Below, one piece after another: positions 33,817 through 42,999 of a stretch of 64,000 bases of DNA (positions are counted from its first letter, which is position 1; each line of letters starts with the position of its first letter). The notes beneath the pieces are model-generated. The model did not search any database. It was not told the origin of the DNA and worked only from the letters and a program-made list of their open reading frames with translations. The DNA is from Dokdonella_A sp046347015 (lineage in GTDB: Bacteria; Pseudomonadota; Gammaproteobacteria; Xanthomonadales; Rhodanobacteraceae). The stretch is from positions 186,001 to 250,000 of the forward strand of contig JAXMHA010000001.1 of assembly GCA_046347015.1 (NCBI GenBank). The letters run 5' to 3'. A program made the translations under genes and the position numbers.

Positions 33817-35065
33817 CGCCACCGCTCCGCCCCGCGGCGAGCGCCGCGACGTACACCGCGACGAGCCACCAGAACAGGAGCCCCCACCAAGCCGAGTAGA
33901 AGGCGAGGTGCGAGTTGAGCGGGAAGCACATCGCGACCAGCGCCAGCGCCGGCGCCCGGCCGCGCTCGCGTGCGGCCGGACCGGCGCGCCGCCACGCCAT
34001 GACCGCGAACCCCGCACCGGTGATCCAGAACACGAGGCCGACAATGCCCGTTTCGCTCAGGATCTCGAGCACGATCTGGTGCGCGTGCGATGCGCCGGTG
34101 TCGCTGGTTGGATCGACGAAGCGGTCGCCTTTCGCGGCATAGGCCGGATAGGCGTAACGGAAGCCGCGCACGCCCACTCCCGTCAATGGCCGCGCGCGGA
34201 TCATGCCGACCGCAGCGTGCCAGATGCTGAGCCGCCCGGCGGACGCCTCGTCGATCGCAAGCGGCGTGCCGCGCAAAGCGAGGAGGCTGCGGTCGATCCG
34301 CGCATCGAAGCGGCTCGAGTCGTGCCAGGCGAGGAACGCGAGCGCGCCCGACACCACGGCAAGCCCCAACGCCAGTACCGCGAAACGCCTCCAGTTGCCT
34401 GCTTCCCGTGCCGCGAGAATCAGCACGACCAGCCCATATGAGATCCACGCCGCACGCGAGCCCGCCAGCAGGATCGGGACCGCGAGCACGAGGAACGCGA
34501 CCGCGAGTCCCGGGCGCCCCCAGCGCGCCCGCGCGGCCAGCAGCACGAACGGCGACAGCACGGCCAGCGTCGGCCCGAGCTTCAGGTTGCCGGCCCCGAA
34601 CACGCCGGAGATCCGTTCGGCCTCGGCGGCGCCGCCGAGGCTGTAGCCGAAGAGGATCTGCACCCATGCATCGATCACCCACAGCGCGACGACTGCAGCC
34701 ACGACTTCGACGAATCCGGGCCAGCGTTTCGCATGGCGCAACGCGTGGATGACGAACACGGCAAACGGCGCGAAGCGAAGCAAGCTCGCGATCGTCGCCC
34801 AGCTTTTCGACGGCTCGATGGCCCAGAACCCGGACAGCAGCGCGGGTAGCCAATAGCATGCGAACAGCACGAGCGCGCGCCTGGTTTCCGCGAGGTCGAA
34901 CCGGCGTTGCGCGGCCAGCACGAGGCCTGCGATCGCGGCGATCGCAACGGGCAACTCCGATGACCGGCCCGCCGGCAACAGGACGATCGCGGAGACGACA
35001 ATGGCGATCGGCCAGATCGAATCCCTGTGCAGGCTCCCCGATGTTCCGGCCAACGGATCGTTCAT
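33809..35065 (-). CDS. O-antigen ligase/polymerase-like membrane protein (Wzy_C)
   Basis: A 418-residue polytopic membrane protein with around ten hydrophobic segments. The large periplasmic loop carries GVGVRGFRYAYPAYA and, further on, SHAHQIVLEILSETGIVGLV; the His-rich motif is typical of WaaL/Wzy_C proteins that join or polymerise undecaprenyl-linked glycans. WaaL is likelier than Wzy given the core genes around it, but this is not proven. ATG 35065 lacks a clear ribosome binding site. Confidence 0.85.
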   Translation of the reverse strand: MNDPLAGTSGSLHRDSIWPIAIVVSAIVLLPAGRSSELPVAIAAIAGLVLAAQRRFDLAETRRALVLFACYWLPALLSGFWAIEPSKSWATIASLLRFAPFAVFVIHALRHAKRWPGFVEVVAAVVALWVIDAWVQILFGYSLGGAAEAERISGVFGAGNLKLGPTLAVLSPFVLLAARARWGRPGLAVAFLVLAVPILLAGSRAAWISYGLVVLILAAREAGNWRRFAVLALGLAVVSGALAFLAWHDSSRFDARIDRSLLALRGTPLAIDEASAGRLSIWHAAVGMIRARPLTGVGVRGFRYAYPAYAAKGDRFVDPTSDTGASHAHQIVLEILSETGIVGLVFWITGAGFAVMAWRRAGPAARERGRAPALALVAMCFPLNSHLAFYSAWWGLLFWWLVAVYVAALAAGRSGGDA

Positions 35066-35338
35066 GCGGAACGGTGACCGGGGCTCGCGGCGCATCGTCG
35101 GGAACCTGCGCACCCTGCCACCGGGCGAGTCCACGCTTTCCCTGGTTCAACCCGAGGGCCGTGCTGGTTCATTCGCGCTCATCGAAGTCTACGCGGGAAA
35201 CGCCGGAACCGTCGGCGCACGCGCTGGATCAGGCCGGGAGCCGACCATGCCAGTCTAACCGCATGCTGTCGGCGAGGCACGGGCAAGTGCCGCCACCAGT
35301 CCCGGCGTCCCGGCGGTAATGACGTTTGCCGTGACCGA

Positions 35339-36448
35339 CTACTGCGTGAGTTCGTCGTAAACCGCCAGCGTTGCCGCGCGCATCTCTTCGACGCGGTAAT
35401 GCGCGAGCGGCGCGATCGGAGGCGCGGCGCGCAGCAATTCCGCGGCCCGCTCCGCAAGCCGGACACGGTCGCCCGGCGGCACCCGGCCGGCGGGATAAAG
35501 TTCGGCCAGAAGTTCACCGACGCCGCCGTGGCCGTAACCGAGCACCGGCCGGCACATCGCCAGTGCCTCGACCACCGTCCTGCCGAACGCTTCTGGTTTC
35601 GTCGAAAGCTGCAACACGAGCGTCGACGCCCCGAAGACGTCGCGGATGTCCGCCCGCGGTGGTGTCATCGCAACCACGTCCGCGACACCGAGCGAACGGG
35701 CGAGCCGCTCCAGCTCTTCGACATACGCCGAGCGCCCGTCCTGCGCGACGCCGAGGAGCAGCAGGCGCGCCTCGATGCCGCGCACGCCGAGATCGGCCAG
35801 CAGCCGGATCGCGTCGGCATGCCCCTTGAGCCGCGTGCCGCGCGCTGGCAACGTCAGCAACGGGCCGCCGGTCAGTTGCGGGAACTCGGCCTGGAACGCC
35901 CGGCGCCAGGCGTCATCGGGTTGGTAGCCGTACGGGAACTCGTGGGCATCGATGCCGCGCGGAATGACGATGAGCCGCGCGGGGTCGGCTTGCGGAAACG
36001 ACCGCAACATGTGGTCACGCACTGCATTCGACACGCAGATGATGCGATCGCCACGGGTCATGATCGCGCTGTACCAACCCGGCGAATACAGCCCGTGCGC
36101 GGTGGTGACGATGGCCGGCCGCCGGGTCGCGCCGCGCAGCGCGATGCGCGCGAGCCATCCCGGCAGCCGCGAGCGCACGTGCGCAATGCCGACATCCGGC
36201 CGCAACAATACGCGCCGCAGCTCGGGTACCGCCCGGAATGCCGCCGTTGACTTGCGCGCCAACGGCAGGGTGATGTGTTCACTGCCTTCGGCGACCAGCC
36301 TCTCGACCAGCCGTCCGCCGGCGGACACGACGATCGACGGCCGCCCCGCCTCGACCAGCGCCTTTGCAATCTCGAGCGTCGCGCGTTCGGCACCACCGGC
36401 GTCGAGCGCCGGAACCAGTTGCACGACGCCGGGACGGGCGGGCGGCAT
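35339..36448 (-). CDS. Glycosyltransferase family 4 (GT-B)
   Basis: A 369-residue GT-B enzyme. It shows VVQLVPALDAGGAERATLEIAK cut here to its core DAGGAERATLE, an N-terminal acceptor domain, RIICVSNAVRDHM, the donor-site IPRGIDAHEF, and the C-terminal nucleotide-sugar motif KPEAFGRTVVEALA (E-x7-E type). It probably acts in LPS core or O-chain assembly. The zinc-finger gene lies 6 bp upstream and the ligase-like gene 273 bp downstream, all on the minus strand. Confidence 0.9.
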   Translation of the reverse strand: MPPARPGVVQLVPALDAGGAERATLEIAKALVEAGRPSIVVSAGGRLVERLVAEGSEHITLPLARKSTAAFRAVPELRRVLLRPDVGIAHVRSRLPGWLARIALRGATRRPAIVTTAHGLYSPGWYSAIMTRGDRIICVSNAVRDHMLRSFPQADPARLIVIPRGIDAHEFPYGYQPDDAWRRAFQAEFPQLTGGPLLTLPARGTRLKGHADAIRLLADLGVRGIEARLLLLGVAQDGRSAYVEELERLARSLGVADVVAMTPPRADIRDVFGASTLVLQLSTKPEAFGRTVVEALAMCRPVLGYGHGGVGELLAELYPAGRVPPGDRVRLAERAAELLRAAPPIAPLAHYRVEEMRAATLAVYDELTQ

Positions 36449-36454
36449 CCGGCT

Positions 36455-36664
36455 TCAGTCTTTCAGGATGTACTCGGCGCCGCAGTACGGGCACTTGGCA
36501 TGGCCACCGTTGTCCGCGATCGGCAGGTAGACGCGCGGATGGGCGTTCCACAACAGCATGTCCGGCATCGGACAACTCAGCGGAAGGTCGGCGCGCGTCA
36601 CTTCGTAACGCCGTTGGGCACAAGATGGCTCGAAGGGCCGCGGTGTGGTGGGCTCAAAGGTCAT
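36455..36664 (-). CDS. Small zinc-finger (CHCC-type) protein
   Basis: A 69-residue protein with a C-terminal CPYCGAEYIL and upstream Cys31 and His42/His55, matching the CHCC zinc-finger family (PF10276 as I recall) related to a mitochondrial complex I accessory subunit. The ATG at 36664 begins MTFEPTTPRPFEPSC; a very long open frame continues upstream but is antisense to the YIP1 gene and is not real. It probably leads an operon with the GT4 gene 6 bp downstream. Confidence 0.85.
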   Translation of the reverse strand: MTFEPTTPRPFEPSCAQRRYEVTRADLPLSCPMPDMLLWNAHPRVYLPIADNGGHAKCPYCGAEYILKD

Positions 36665-36850
36665 GGGAGCGAGGTTCGCGGGGATTGTCCTGAAGTTTAC
36701 AGCACGAATCGTGCCCGGCCGATGTGCCTTCCGGTACGGACACGGTGGCAGCGGACCGCGTCCACCTGCGTATTGACCTAGAATGGGTGCGTTGCCTGAA
36801 GCCCGGTTTCGCGACACCCCCGACCCACCCCTCGATTGCGGAGCACCGTC

Positions 36851-38098
36851 ATGGACTTCAACAAGCTCGTGGCACGCGGCAAGGCCATACTCCTCACGCC
36901 GAAATCGGAGTGGCCGGTCATCTCGGCCGAACCCGACTCGGTGGCCGGCCTGTACCGCAACTACATTGTCTGGCTCGCCGCGATTCCGGCCGTGTTCGGC
37001 TTCATCAAGGGCAGTCTGATCGGCTACAGCGCGTTCGGGATCCATGTCCGCAGCGGCATCGGCGCCGGGCTGGTCGGGATGGTGACGACGTACCTTCTGA
37101 CGTTGATCGCGGTATACGTGATCATGCTGATCATCGACGCGCTCGCGCCGACATTCGGCGCGCAGAAGAACCAGGTGCAGGCACTGAAGGCCGTCGGCTA
37201 CGCGTTCACCGCGAGTTGGGTGGCCGGGATCGGCACGATCATCCCGTGGGCCGGTGGCCTGATCGCATTGGCCGGCGGCATCTACAGCATCTACCTGCTG
37301 TATCTCGGGTTGCCGGCAACGATGCAGTGCGCACCCGAAAAGGCCGTCGGCTACACCGCGGTCACGGTGGTCATTTCGATCGTGCTGATGTGGATCCTCG
37401 CCATCGCCACGGCCGGGATGACCGGCGTGTCGCGTCTCGCTCATCCGGGCTTCGCCGACTCCGGCGGCAGCGTCGAAATCGACAAGGACAGCACGCTCGG
37501 GAAGCTCGACGCGTGGACGAAAAAGATGCAGGCGGCCAGCGACAAGCTCGAACAGGCCCAGAAATCCGGCGATTCCAATGCGCAGGGTGAGGCACTCGGC
37601 AACGTCATCGGCACCGCCCTCACCGGTGGCGCCAAGGTCGAAGCCCTCGCGCCCGACACGTTGAAGCCGTTCGTGCCGGCAACGCTCGCCGGATGGGCGC
37701 GCAGCGACTTTTCGGCCGAACGCAATGGCGCGATGGGCATGCAGGTGTCGACGGCGAAAGGCACGTACAAGGGCGATGGCGGACAGGAACTCGAACTCGA
37801 GATCACCGACATGGGCAGCGCCAAGGGCCTGCTTGCGCTCGCCGGTTTCGCCAACGTTGCACAGGACCGCGAGACCGACCACGGCTACGAGAAGACGTAC
37901 CGCCAGGACGGCCGGTTGATCCACGAGGAATGGGATGGCCAGAACCACCACGGCGAATACGGCATCGTGCTCGGCGACCGGTTCACCGTGAAAGTCTCCG
38001 GCAATGCCGACAGCATCGACCGCATCAAGCAGGCGGCCGCCTCGATCGACCTCGCTGGGCTCGAGCGCCTGAAGGACCAGGGCGTCACGAAGGACTGA
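36851..38098 (+). CDS. YIP1 family membrane protein with extra C-terminal domain
   Basis: A 415-residue protein. The N-terminal 200 residues form a YIP1-type membrane domain with about five helices (starting MDFNKLVARGKAILLTPKSEW). A linker with a likely short coiled coil (DAWTKKMQAASDKLEQAQKS) leads to a soluble C-terminal domain of about 180 residues rich in beta strands (QELELEITDMGSAKGLLALAG) that I do not recognise. The ATG at 36851 gives the usual family start. Function unknown; YIP1 proteins are generally membrane organisers. Confidence 0.8.
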   Translation: MDFNKLVARGKAILLTPKSEWPVISAEPDSVAGLYRNYIVWLAAIPAVFGFIKGSLIGYSAFGIHVRSGIGAGLVGMVTTYLLTLIAVYVIMLIIDALAPTFGAQKNQVQALKAVGYAFTASWVAGIGTIIPWAGGLIALAGGIYSIYLLYLGLPATMQCAPEKAVGYTAVTVVISIVLMWILAIATAGMTGVSRLAHPGFADSGGSVEIDKDSTLGKLDAWTKKMQAASDKLEQAQKSGDSNAQGEALGNVIGTALTGGAKVEALAPDTLKPFVPATLAGWARSDFSAERNGAMGMQVSTAKGTYKGDGGQELELEITDMGSAKGLLALAGFANVAQDRETDHGYEKTYRQDGRLIHEEWDGQNHHGEYGIVLGDRFTVKVSGNADSIDRIKQAAASIDLAGLERLKDQGVTKD

Positions 38099-38103
38099 CC
38101 GCA

Positions 38104-38118
38104 GGCCGGCATCCGGCC
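38104..38118. other. Short GC hairpin after the YIP1 gene
   Basis: GGCCGG and CCGGCC around a CAT loop, just downstream of the YIP1 stop and between convergent genes. There is no T-run; a possible 3'-end structure. Confidence 0.3.
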
Positions 38119-38137
38119 GGCCCGCGGGACCCGCGCA

Positions 38138-38752
38138 TCAGGACTTCCTTGGCGGAATGCCCGTTTCCGGCAGCTTCGACGCGCCCTCCGGGAACGTCTC
38201 GGTGGTGATGCGGATGCGGATGTCGTCGCTGATCTTCGGAACGAAGCGCGTAATGCCGAACTCCGAGCGCTTGATGACCGCCGTCGCATCGAATCCGGCC
38301 GCGACGACCTTGCGCGTCGGGTAGTCACCGATCTTGTTCACGGTGACGTCGAGCGTCACCGGCCGCGTCACGCCGTGCAACGTCAGGTCGCCGGTGACGA
38401 CAAGCTTGTCCGGCGTCGCGCCACGCGCGACGCGCGTGCTCTTGAACGTGATCTTCGGAAACTTCGCCGCATCGAGGTAATCGGCGGAGCGCAGATGCTT
38501 GTCGAGCACTTCGATGTTGGTGTTGACGGTCTTGACCGGAATGGCGGCCTCGACCGACGACCTGGTCGGATCGTCCGGGTCGAACACCAGCTTCCCGGTG
38601 ACGCCGCCGAACAGGCCGACCGGATTCGAGAACCCGAAATGGTTCCACGTGAACTGCACTTGGGTGTGCTTGGGGTTGATCTCGTAGGTGGCCGCGAAAG
38701 CCGGCGCAGCGGCCAGCATGGCCAACATCGCGGCGAGGGAAAACTTCGGCAT
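38138..38752 (-). CDS. YceI family periplasmic protein
   Basis: A 204-residue exported protein with signal peptide (FSLAAMLAMLAAAPAFA) and the lipocalin-like YceI fold: YEINPKHTQVQFTWNHFGFSN, the SVEAAIPVKTVNT strand and DLTLHGVTRPVTLDV. Members bind isoprenoid or polyprenyl molecules in a hydrophobic tunnel. A GGGAGT site lies upstream of ATG 38752. No cytochrome b561 partner is adjacent, unlike in some genomes. Confidence 0.93.
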   Translation of the reverse strand: MPKFSLAAMLAMLAAAPAFAATYEINPKHTQVQFTWNHFGFSNPVGLFGGVTGKLVFDPDDPTRSSVEAAIPVKTVNTNIEVLDKHLRSADYLDAAKFPKITFKSTRVARGATPDKLVVTGDLTLHGVTRPVTLDVTVNKIGDYPTRKVVAAGFDATAVIKRSEFGITRFVPKISDDIRIRITTETFPEGASKLPETGIPPRKS

Positions 38753-38901
38753 GGAACGGACTCCCGTGGTTCGTGGTTCGGAATCGACGCGGCGCGCCGC
38801 GCCGCAAGCGGCGCGCCAGTCAACGACAGGACGGGCTCGCCGTTAGACTAGCATCGTCCGCGACCGCTCCGGTGCCGCGGTCACGACCGGAATGCGCGCA
38901 G

Positions 38902-39888
38902 ATGCCGTCCGACAACACCTGCTGGGTCGTCAGCGACGGCCGCGCTGGCAACGAGCGGCAAGCACTCGCGCTGGCGCATGGCCTGGGGTTCGATACTCGC
39001 GTCATGCGCATGAAACTGCGCGAACCCTGGCAGGGCCTCGCACCCCGCCTGACCCTCGGCGTTCGCCACGCCATCGTGGCCGAGGGTGGCGTCCGGTTCG
39101 AACCGCCGTGGCCGGAAGTCGCGATTGGCGCCGGCCGCCGCGCGGCGCTGGTCACGCGCATGCTGCGCCGCTGGTCGAAAGGCGGCGCGTACACGATCCA
39201 GATCCTCGATCCGCGCATCGACCCGCGCGCATTCGACATCGTCGTTGCACCGCTGCATGACAACCTTGCCGGCGCCAACGTCGTGCAGACGATCGGCGCG
39301 TTGAACCCGGTCGATGCCGACTGGCTCGCCGATGGCCGCCGGCGCTTCGCGGCGTTGGCCGCGCTGCCCGAGCCGCGCACCACCGTACTGATCGGCGCGT
39401 CGAACCGTGCACAACGGCTCGACGAACCCTATTTCGACAGCCTCGTCGAACGACTGCACCGGCGTCACGCGAGCGACGGGGGAAGCTTCCTCGTCAGTGC
39501 GTCGCGACGCACGCCCGCGAACATCGTCGCGCGGCTGCGCGACACCTTCCGCGTGCTGCCCGGCGTGTTCCACGCACCCGGAGACACCGGCGAGAATCCG
39601 TATCCCGGCCTGCTCGGCTGGGCGCAACGCTTCGTCGTCACGCCCGACTCGGTCAACATGATCTCCGAATGTTGCGCGACCGAGCGCCCCGTCTACACCT
39701 TCGCGCCCCGACCGATCGGCGGCAAGCTCGCGTCGTTCCATGCACGGTTGCGCGCCAGCGGCGCGCTGCGTGATCTCGACGATCCGCGGCCGGCACCGCC
39801 GCGCTCGCCGCTCGCGGAAACCAGCGCCGTGGCCGAAATCGTGAGGGAGCGCTGGGCCGCGGAGCGCCGCCACCCCGTGGATTCCTAG
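38902..39888 (+). CDS. ELM1/GtrOC1-like family protein
   Basis: A 328-residue protein of the mitochondrial-fission ELM1 family (DUF1022). It has the family opening CWVVSDGRAGNERQALALA, HDNLAGANVVQTIGALNPV and VTPDSVNMISECCATERPVYTF. The fold resembles GT-B glycosyltransferases, and bacterial members lie near LPS genes, as here, so a glycosyltransferase role is plausible but unproven. ATG 38902 was chosen from the conserved N-terminus. Confidence 0.85.
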   Translation: MPSDNTCWVVSDGRAGNERQALALAHGLGFDTRVMRMKLREPWQGLAPRLTLGVRHAIVAEGGVRFEPPWPEVAIGAGRRAALVTRMLRRWSKGGAYTIQILDPRIDPRAFDIVVAPLHDNLAGANVVQTIGALNPVDADWLADGRRRFAALAALPEPRTTVLIGASNRAQRLDEPYFDSLVERLHRRHASDGGSFLVSASRRTPANIVARLRDTFRVLPGVFHAPGDTGENPYPGLLGWAQRFVVTPDSVNMISECCATERPVYTFAPRPIGGKLASFHARLRASGALRDLDDPRPAPPRSPLAETSAVAEIVRERWAAERRHPVDS

Positions 39889-39909
39889 CGAAGCATTGAC
39901 GATCCCGTG

Positions 39910-39954
39910 TTCGCCCTTCGACGTCCATTCGCCCTTCGGCAGGTTCAGGGCGAA
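39910..39954. repeat. Dispersed-type palindromic repeat (TTCGCCCT...AGGGCGAA)
   Basis: Two direct copies of TTCGCCCTTCG (39910-39920 and 39928-39938); the second forms an inverted repeat with AGGGCGAA (39947-39954) around an 11-base loop. It resembles the widespread intergenic palindrome with core CCTTCGRCAGGYTCAGGG seen in many proteobacteria. It lies between two convergent genes. Confidence 0.55.
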
Positions 39955-40049
39955 CGGGTGACGCACCGGCCTCGGCCGAGGCGGAGCGTGCGGCAAACCC
40001 AAGCCAGACTTGTCGAACCGCAGACGCAAGCACCAAGGCGGGAAAGCCG

Positions 40050-42923
40050 TCAGTCCGCGATCGCGGTGAAGTCGAACCCGAGTTCGCGCGCAATCTCGGC
40101 GACCGCCTGCGCGCTTGCTGCCGTTGCCGCGTCGCGCACGACGACCCGCGGCCGGCCATCGAGCGTGCACGCGAGCGCCCGCGCGAGCAAGTGCGCGTGC
40201 GCTTCCGCGAGCCGTCCGTGCTGCCCGGGGTCGAGCAGGCCGCAAGCTGACGCGATGCGGATCAGCCCGCCATCGTTGGTGCTGCCGCAGAGACCCGGAT
40301 GATCCGCTGCATGCAGCAGGACGAGCCCCTGCAGCAGGAAGCCGATGTCGACGAGGCCGCCAAGCCCTTGCTTGAGGTCGATGCGCCCCGCGTCCGACCG
40401 GTCGCGCTCGCGGCGCCAGCGCGAACGCATCGACACGAGATCGGCGACGACGGTGGCCTGCTCGCGCGGGCGCATCAGCAACCCGCTCCGCACCTTCGCG
40501 AATGCGCGGCAGACGGCCGGGTCGCCGGCAATCGCGCGCGCCCGTACCAGCGCTTGTTGCTCCCACGTCCACGCGCGCTCGCGCTGGTAGCCGGCGTACG
40601 CTTCGAGGCTCGTCACCAGCAGCCCCTTGCTGCCGTCAGGGCGCAGGCGCACGTCGACTTCGTACAGGGGGCCCGAGCGCGTCCGGCTTTCGAGGAGGTG
40701 CACGACCCGCTGCGCAAGCCGCGCGTAGTAGCGCGCCGGATCCAGCGGCCGCTCGCCGGACGATTCCGCGTCCGCAGGCGTGCCGTCGTGCACGAACACG
40801 AGGTCGAGGTCGGAATCGAATCCGAGGGCCTCGCCGCCGAAGCTGCCGTAGCCGATGACGGCGAATCCGTCGAGTGCGGATGCCCGGCCCGGGAACACCC
40901 CATGCACGGCCGCGAGATCACGCGCCGCCGTCGCGAGCACGGTGGCGAGCGCGGCTTCGGCCACACCCGTCAACGCACGCGTCGCGGCGACGGCGTCGAT
41001 GTGGCCACCCAGCACGGCGAGGCCAATCCGGAAGCGCGCCGATTGGCGTTCCTCCTGCACGGTCTCCAGCACGATGCCGGTGTCGACTGCGGGGTCGGCG
41101 CCGAGCCGACGGTCGATTTCGCCCGTGACGGCACCCCGGTCCGGGATGTCCACGACGTCGCGGTCATCGAACAGGTCGTCGAGCAGCAAGGGATGCGCAA
41201 CCACGCGTTCGGCAAGGAACGCGCTGGCGGCGAACACGTCGGCCACGCGGGCCAGTGCCGCCGGCCGCTCGTCGAGCAGCGCGAGATACGCCGAGCGTCG
41301 TGCGATCGCCTGCACCAGCTGCAGCATCCGTTCGAGGCATGTCATCGGCTCGCTCTGCCGTGCGGCCACGGCGAGGAGGCGCGGCATCACGCGATCGAAC
41401 CGCCCGCGCGCGCGGGCCGAGAATGTCCGCACGCCCGCGCTGTCCAACACCTTCGAAAGTGCATTGGCCGCGGCGGCGCCGTCGGCGAACCCCCCCTTCG
41501 CGAGCGCTTCCGCATCGATGGTTCCGGCATTGGCCTGCTGCCAGAGCAAGGTCCAGTCGACTTCGCTGTGCGATTCGGCGCGTGGGGATTCCGGGGCCAG
41601 CGCCGCCGCGTACTCCTCGGCCACGACGCCGCGATATCGCGCAATGTCGGCCTCCAGTGCATCGACGCCGGGATAATCGAGCGCCCAGGCAATCCGTTCG
41701 CGCGCGGACAGGTCGGCCGGCAACTCGTGCGTCTGCGCGTCGGCGAACATCTGCACGCGGTTCTCGACGCGGCGCAGGAAGCGGTAGCTCTCGCGCAGCC
41801 GGCGCGCACTCGCCGCGGCGATGATCCCGCGCTGCTCGCTCGCGGCCAGCGCCGCCAGCAATCCGGACGCCCGCAGGGTCGGTTCGCGCCCGCCGCGGAT
41901 CATCTGCGCGAGCTGCACGACGAACTCGATCTCGCGGATGCCACCGGGGCCGAGCTTCAGATTTCCAGCGAGGTCTTGCCGGGCGACCTCGGCATCGATC
42001 AGCGCCTTCATTTCGCGCAGGCCGGCGAACGCGGTGTAGTCGAGGTAGCGCCGGTAGACGAACGGCCGCAGCAGTTCCAGCAGGCGTGCGCCGGCCACGC
42101 GGTCACCGGCAACCGGGCGTGCCTTGATCCATGCGTAGCGTTCCCAGTCGCGGCCTTCGCGCTGGTAGTACTGTTCCATCGCCGCGAACGACAGCGCGAT
42201 GCGGCCGGCATTGCCGTATGGCCGCAAGCGCAGGTCGACGCGAAACACGTAACCGTCCGCGTCGCGGTCGGCCAGCAGCGCTACCAGCGCGCGGCCGATT
42301 CGCGCGAAATACTCTTCGGCCGCCAGCGGACGCGCACCATCGCTGTCGCCGGGTCCGGCATACGCGAACGCAAGGTCGACATCGGACGAGAAATTCAGCT
42401 CGTCGCCGCCGAGCTTGCCGAAGCCGAGCACGACCAGCCGCTGCGGCTGGCCGGAAGCATCCCGCACGATGCCGTGGCGCGCTGCGACTTCACGCTCGGC
42501 GCCGGCCAGCGCCATGTCGATCGCGACTCGCGCCAGCATCGAGCTTCCGAGCAGTGTCGTTTCGACGTCGTCGAGACCGTTGACGTCGCGCCAGATCAGG
42601 CGCAGCGCCTCGCGTTCGCGGAACCGGCGCAACGCGGTACGGAGTTCGGCCGGCGAGGTTGTGGCGCGCAGCGTACCGGCACGCGCATCGGCATGCCGTG
42701 GGTCCCCCATCAACTGCACCAGTTCCTGACCCAGCAGCTCCGGCGTGCGCAGGAAGCTCGCGTACGCGAAGTCGCTGGCGAGCAGCACCCGCGCGAGGTG
42801 CGTGTCGACGCCGGCATCGTCGTGGAACGGCACGCCGGCCGCGCGGCACGCACGTTCGAGCCGGGTCAGGCGCGCATCGAGTTCCGCCGCGAGCACTCGC
42901 GGCAATGTCACCGGCGAAGGCAT
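40050..42923 (-). CDS. glnE: Bifunctional glutamine synthetase adenylyltransferase/deadenylase
   Basis: Adenylylates (inactivates) and deadenylylates glutamine synthetase in response to PII and glutamine. The 957 residues carry two nucleotidyltransferase domains: the N-terminal deadenylase with FGKLGGDELNFSSDVDLAF and the C-terminal adenylylase with GYGSFGGEALGFDSDLDLVF. GlnD-type helical bundles separate them. ATG 42923 was chosen from the family start; the frame upstream overlaps the intergenic region and the GT2 gene. Confidence 0.96.
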   Translation of the reverse strand: MPSPVTLPRVLAAELDARLTRLERACRAAGVPFHDDAGVDTHLARVLLASDFAYASFLRTPELLGQELVQLMGDPRHADARAGTLRATTSPAELRTALRRFREREALRLIWRDVNGLDDVETTLLGSSMLARVAIDMALAGAEREVAARHGIVRDASGQPQRLVVLGFGKLGGDELNFSSDVDLAFAYAGPGDSDGARPLAAEEYFARIGRALVALLADRDADGYVFRVDLRLRPYGNAGRIALSFAAMEQYYQREGRDWERYAWIKARPVAGDRVAGARLLELLRPFVYRRYLDYTAFAGLREMKALIDAEVARQDLAGNLKLGPGGIREIEFVVQLAQMIRGGREPTLRASGLLAALAASEQRGIIAAASARRLRESYRFLRRVENRVQMFADAQTHELPADLSARERIAWALDYPGVDALEADIARYRGVVAEEYAAALAPESPRAESHSEVDWTLLWQQANAGTIDAEALAKGGFADGAAAANALSKVLDSAGVRTFSARARGRFDRVMPRLLAVAARQSEPMTCLERMLQLVQAIARRSAYLALLDERPAALARVADVFAASAFLAERVVAHPLLLDDLFDDRDVVDIPDRGAVTGEIDRRLGADPAVDTGIVLETVQEERQSARFRIGLAVLGGHIDAVAATRALTGVAEAALATVLATAARDLAAVHGVFPGRASALDGFAVIGYGSFGGEALGFDSDLDLVFVHDGTPADAESSGERPLDPARYYARLAQRVVHLLESRTRSGPLYEVDVRLRPDGSKGLLVTSLEAYAGYQRERAWTWEQQALVRARAIAGDPAVCRAFAKVRSGLLMRPREQATVVADLVSMRSRWRRERDRSDAGRIDLKQGLGGLVDIGFLLQGLVLLHAADHPGLCGSTNDGGLIRIASACGLLDPGQHGRLAEAHAHLLARALACTLDGRPRVVVRDAATAASAQAVAEIARELGFDFTAIAD

Positions 42924-42999
42924 GCGCGGATTCTGGCAGGCGGGAGACGGCGGAAGCCAGCAAGGACCGGGTTTGGCCCGGCCCCCAGTCGGCCCGGCG

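Noticed and set aside
36665..37951. Long upstream extension of the zinc-finger frame on the minus strand
   Set aside because: Antisense to the YIP1 gene; the zinc-finger family starts at 36664.
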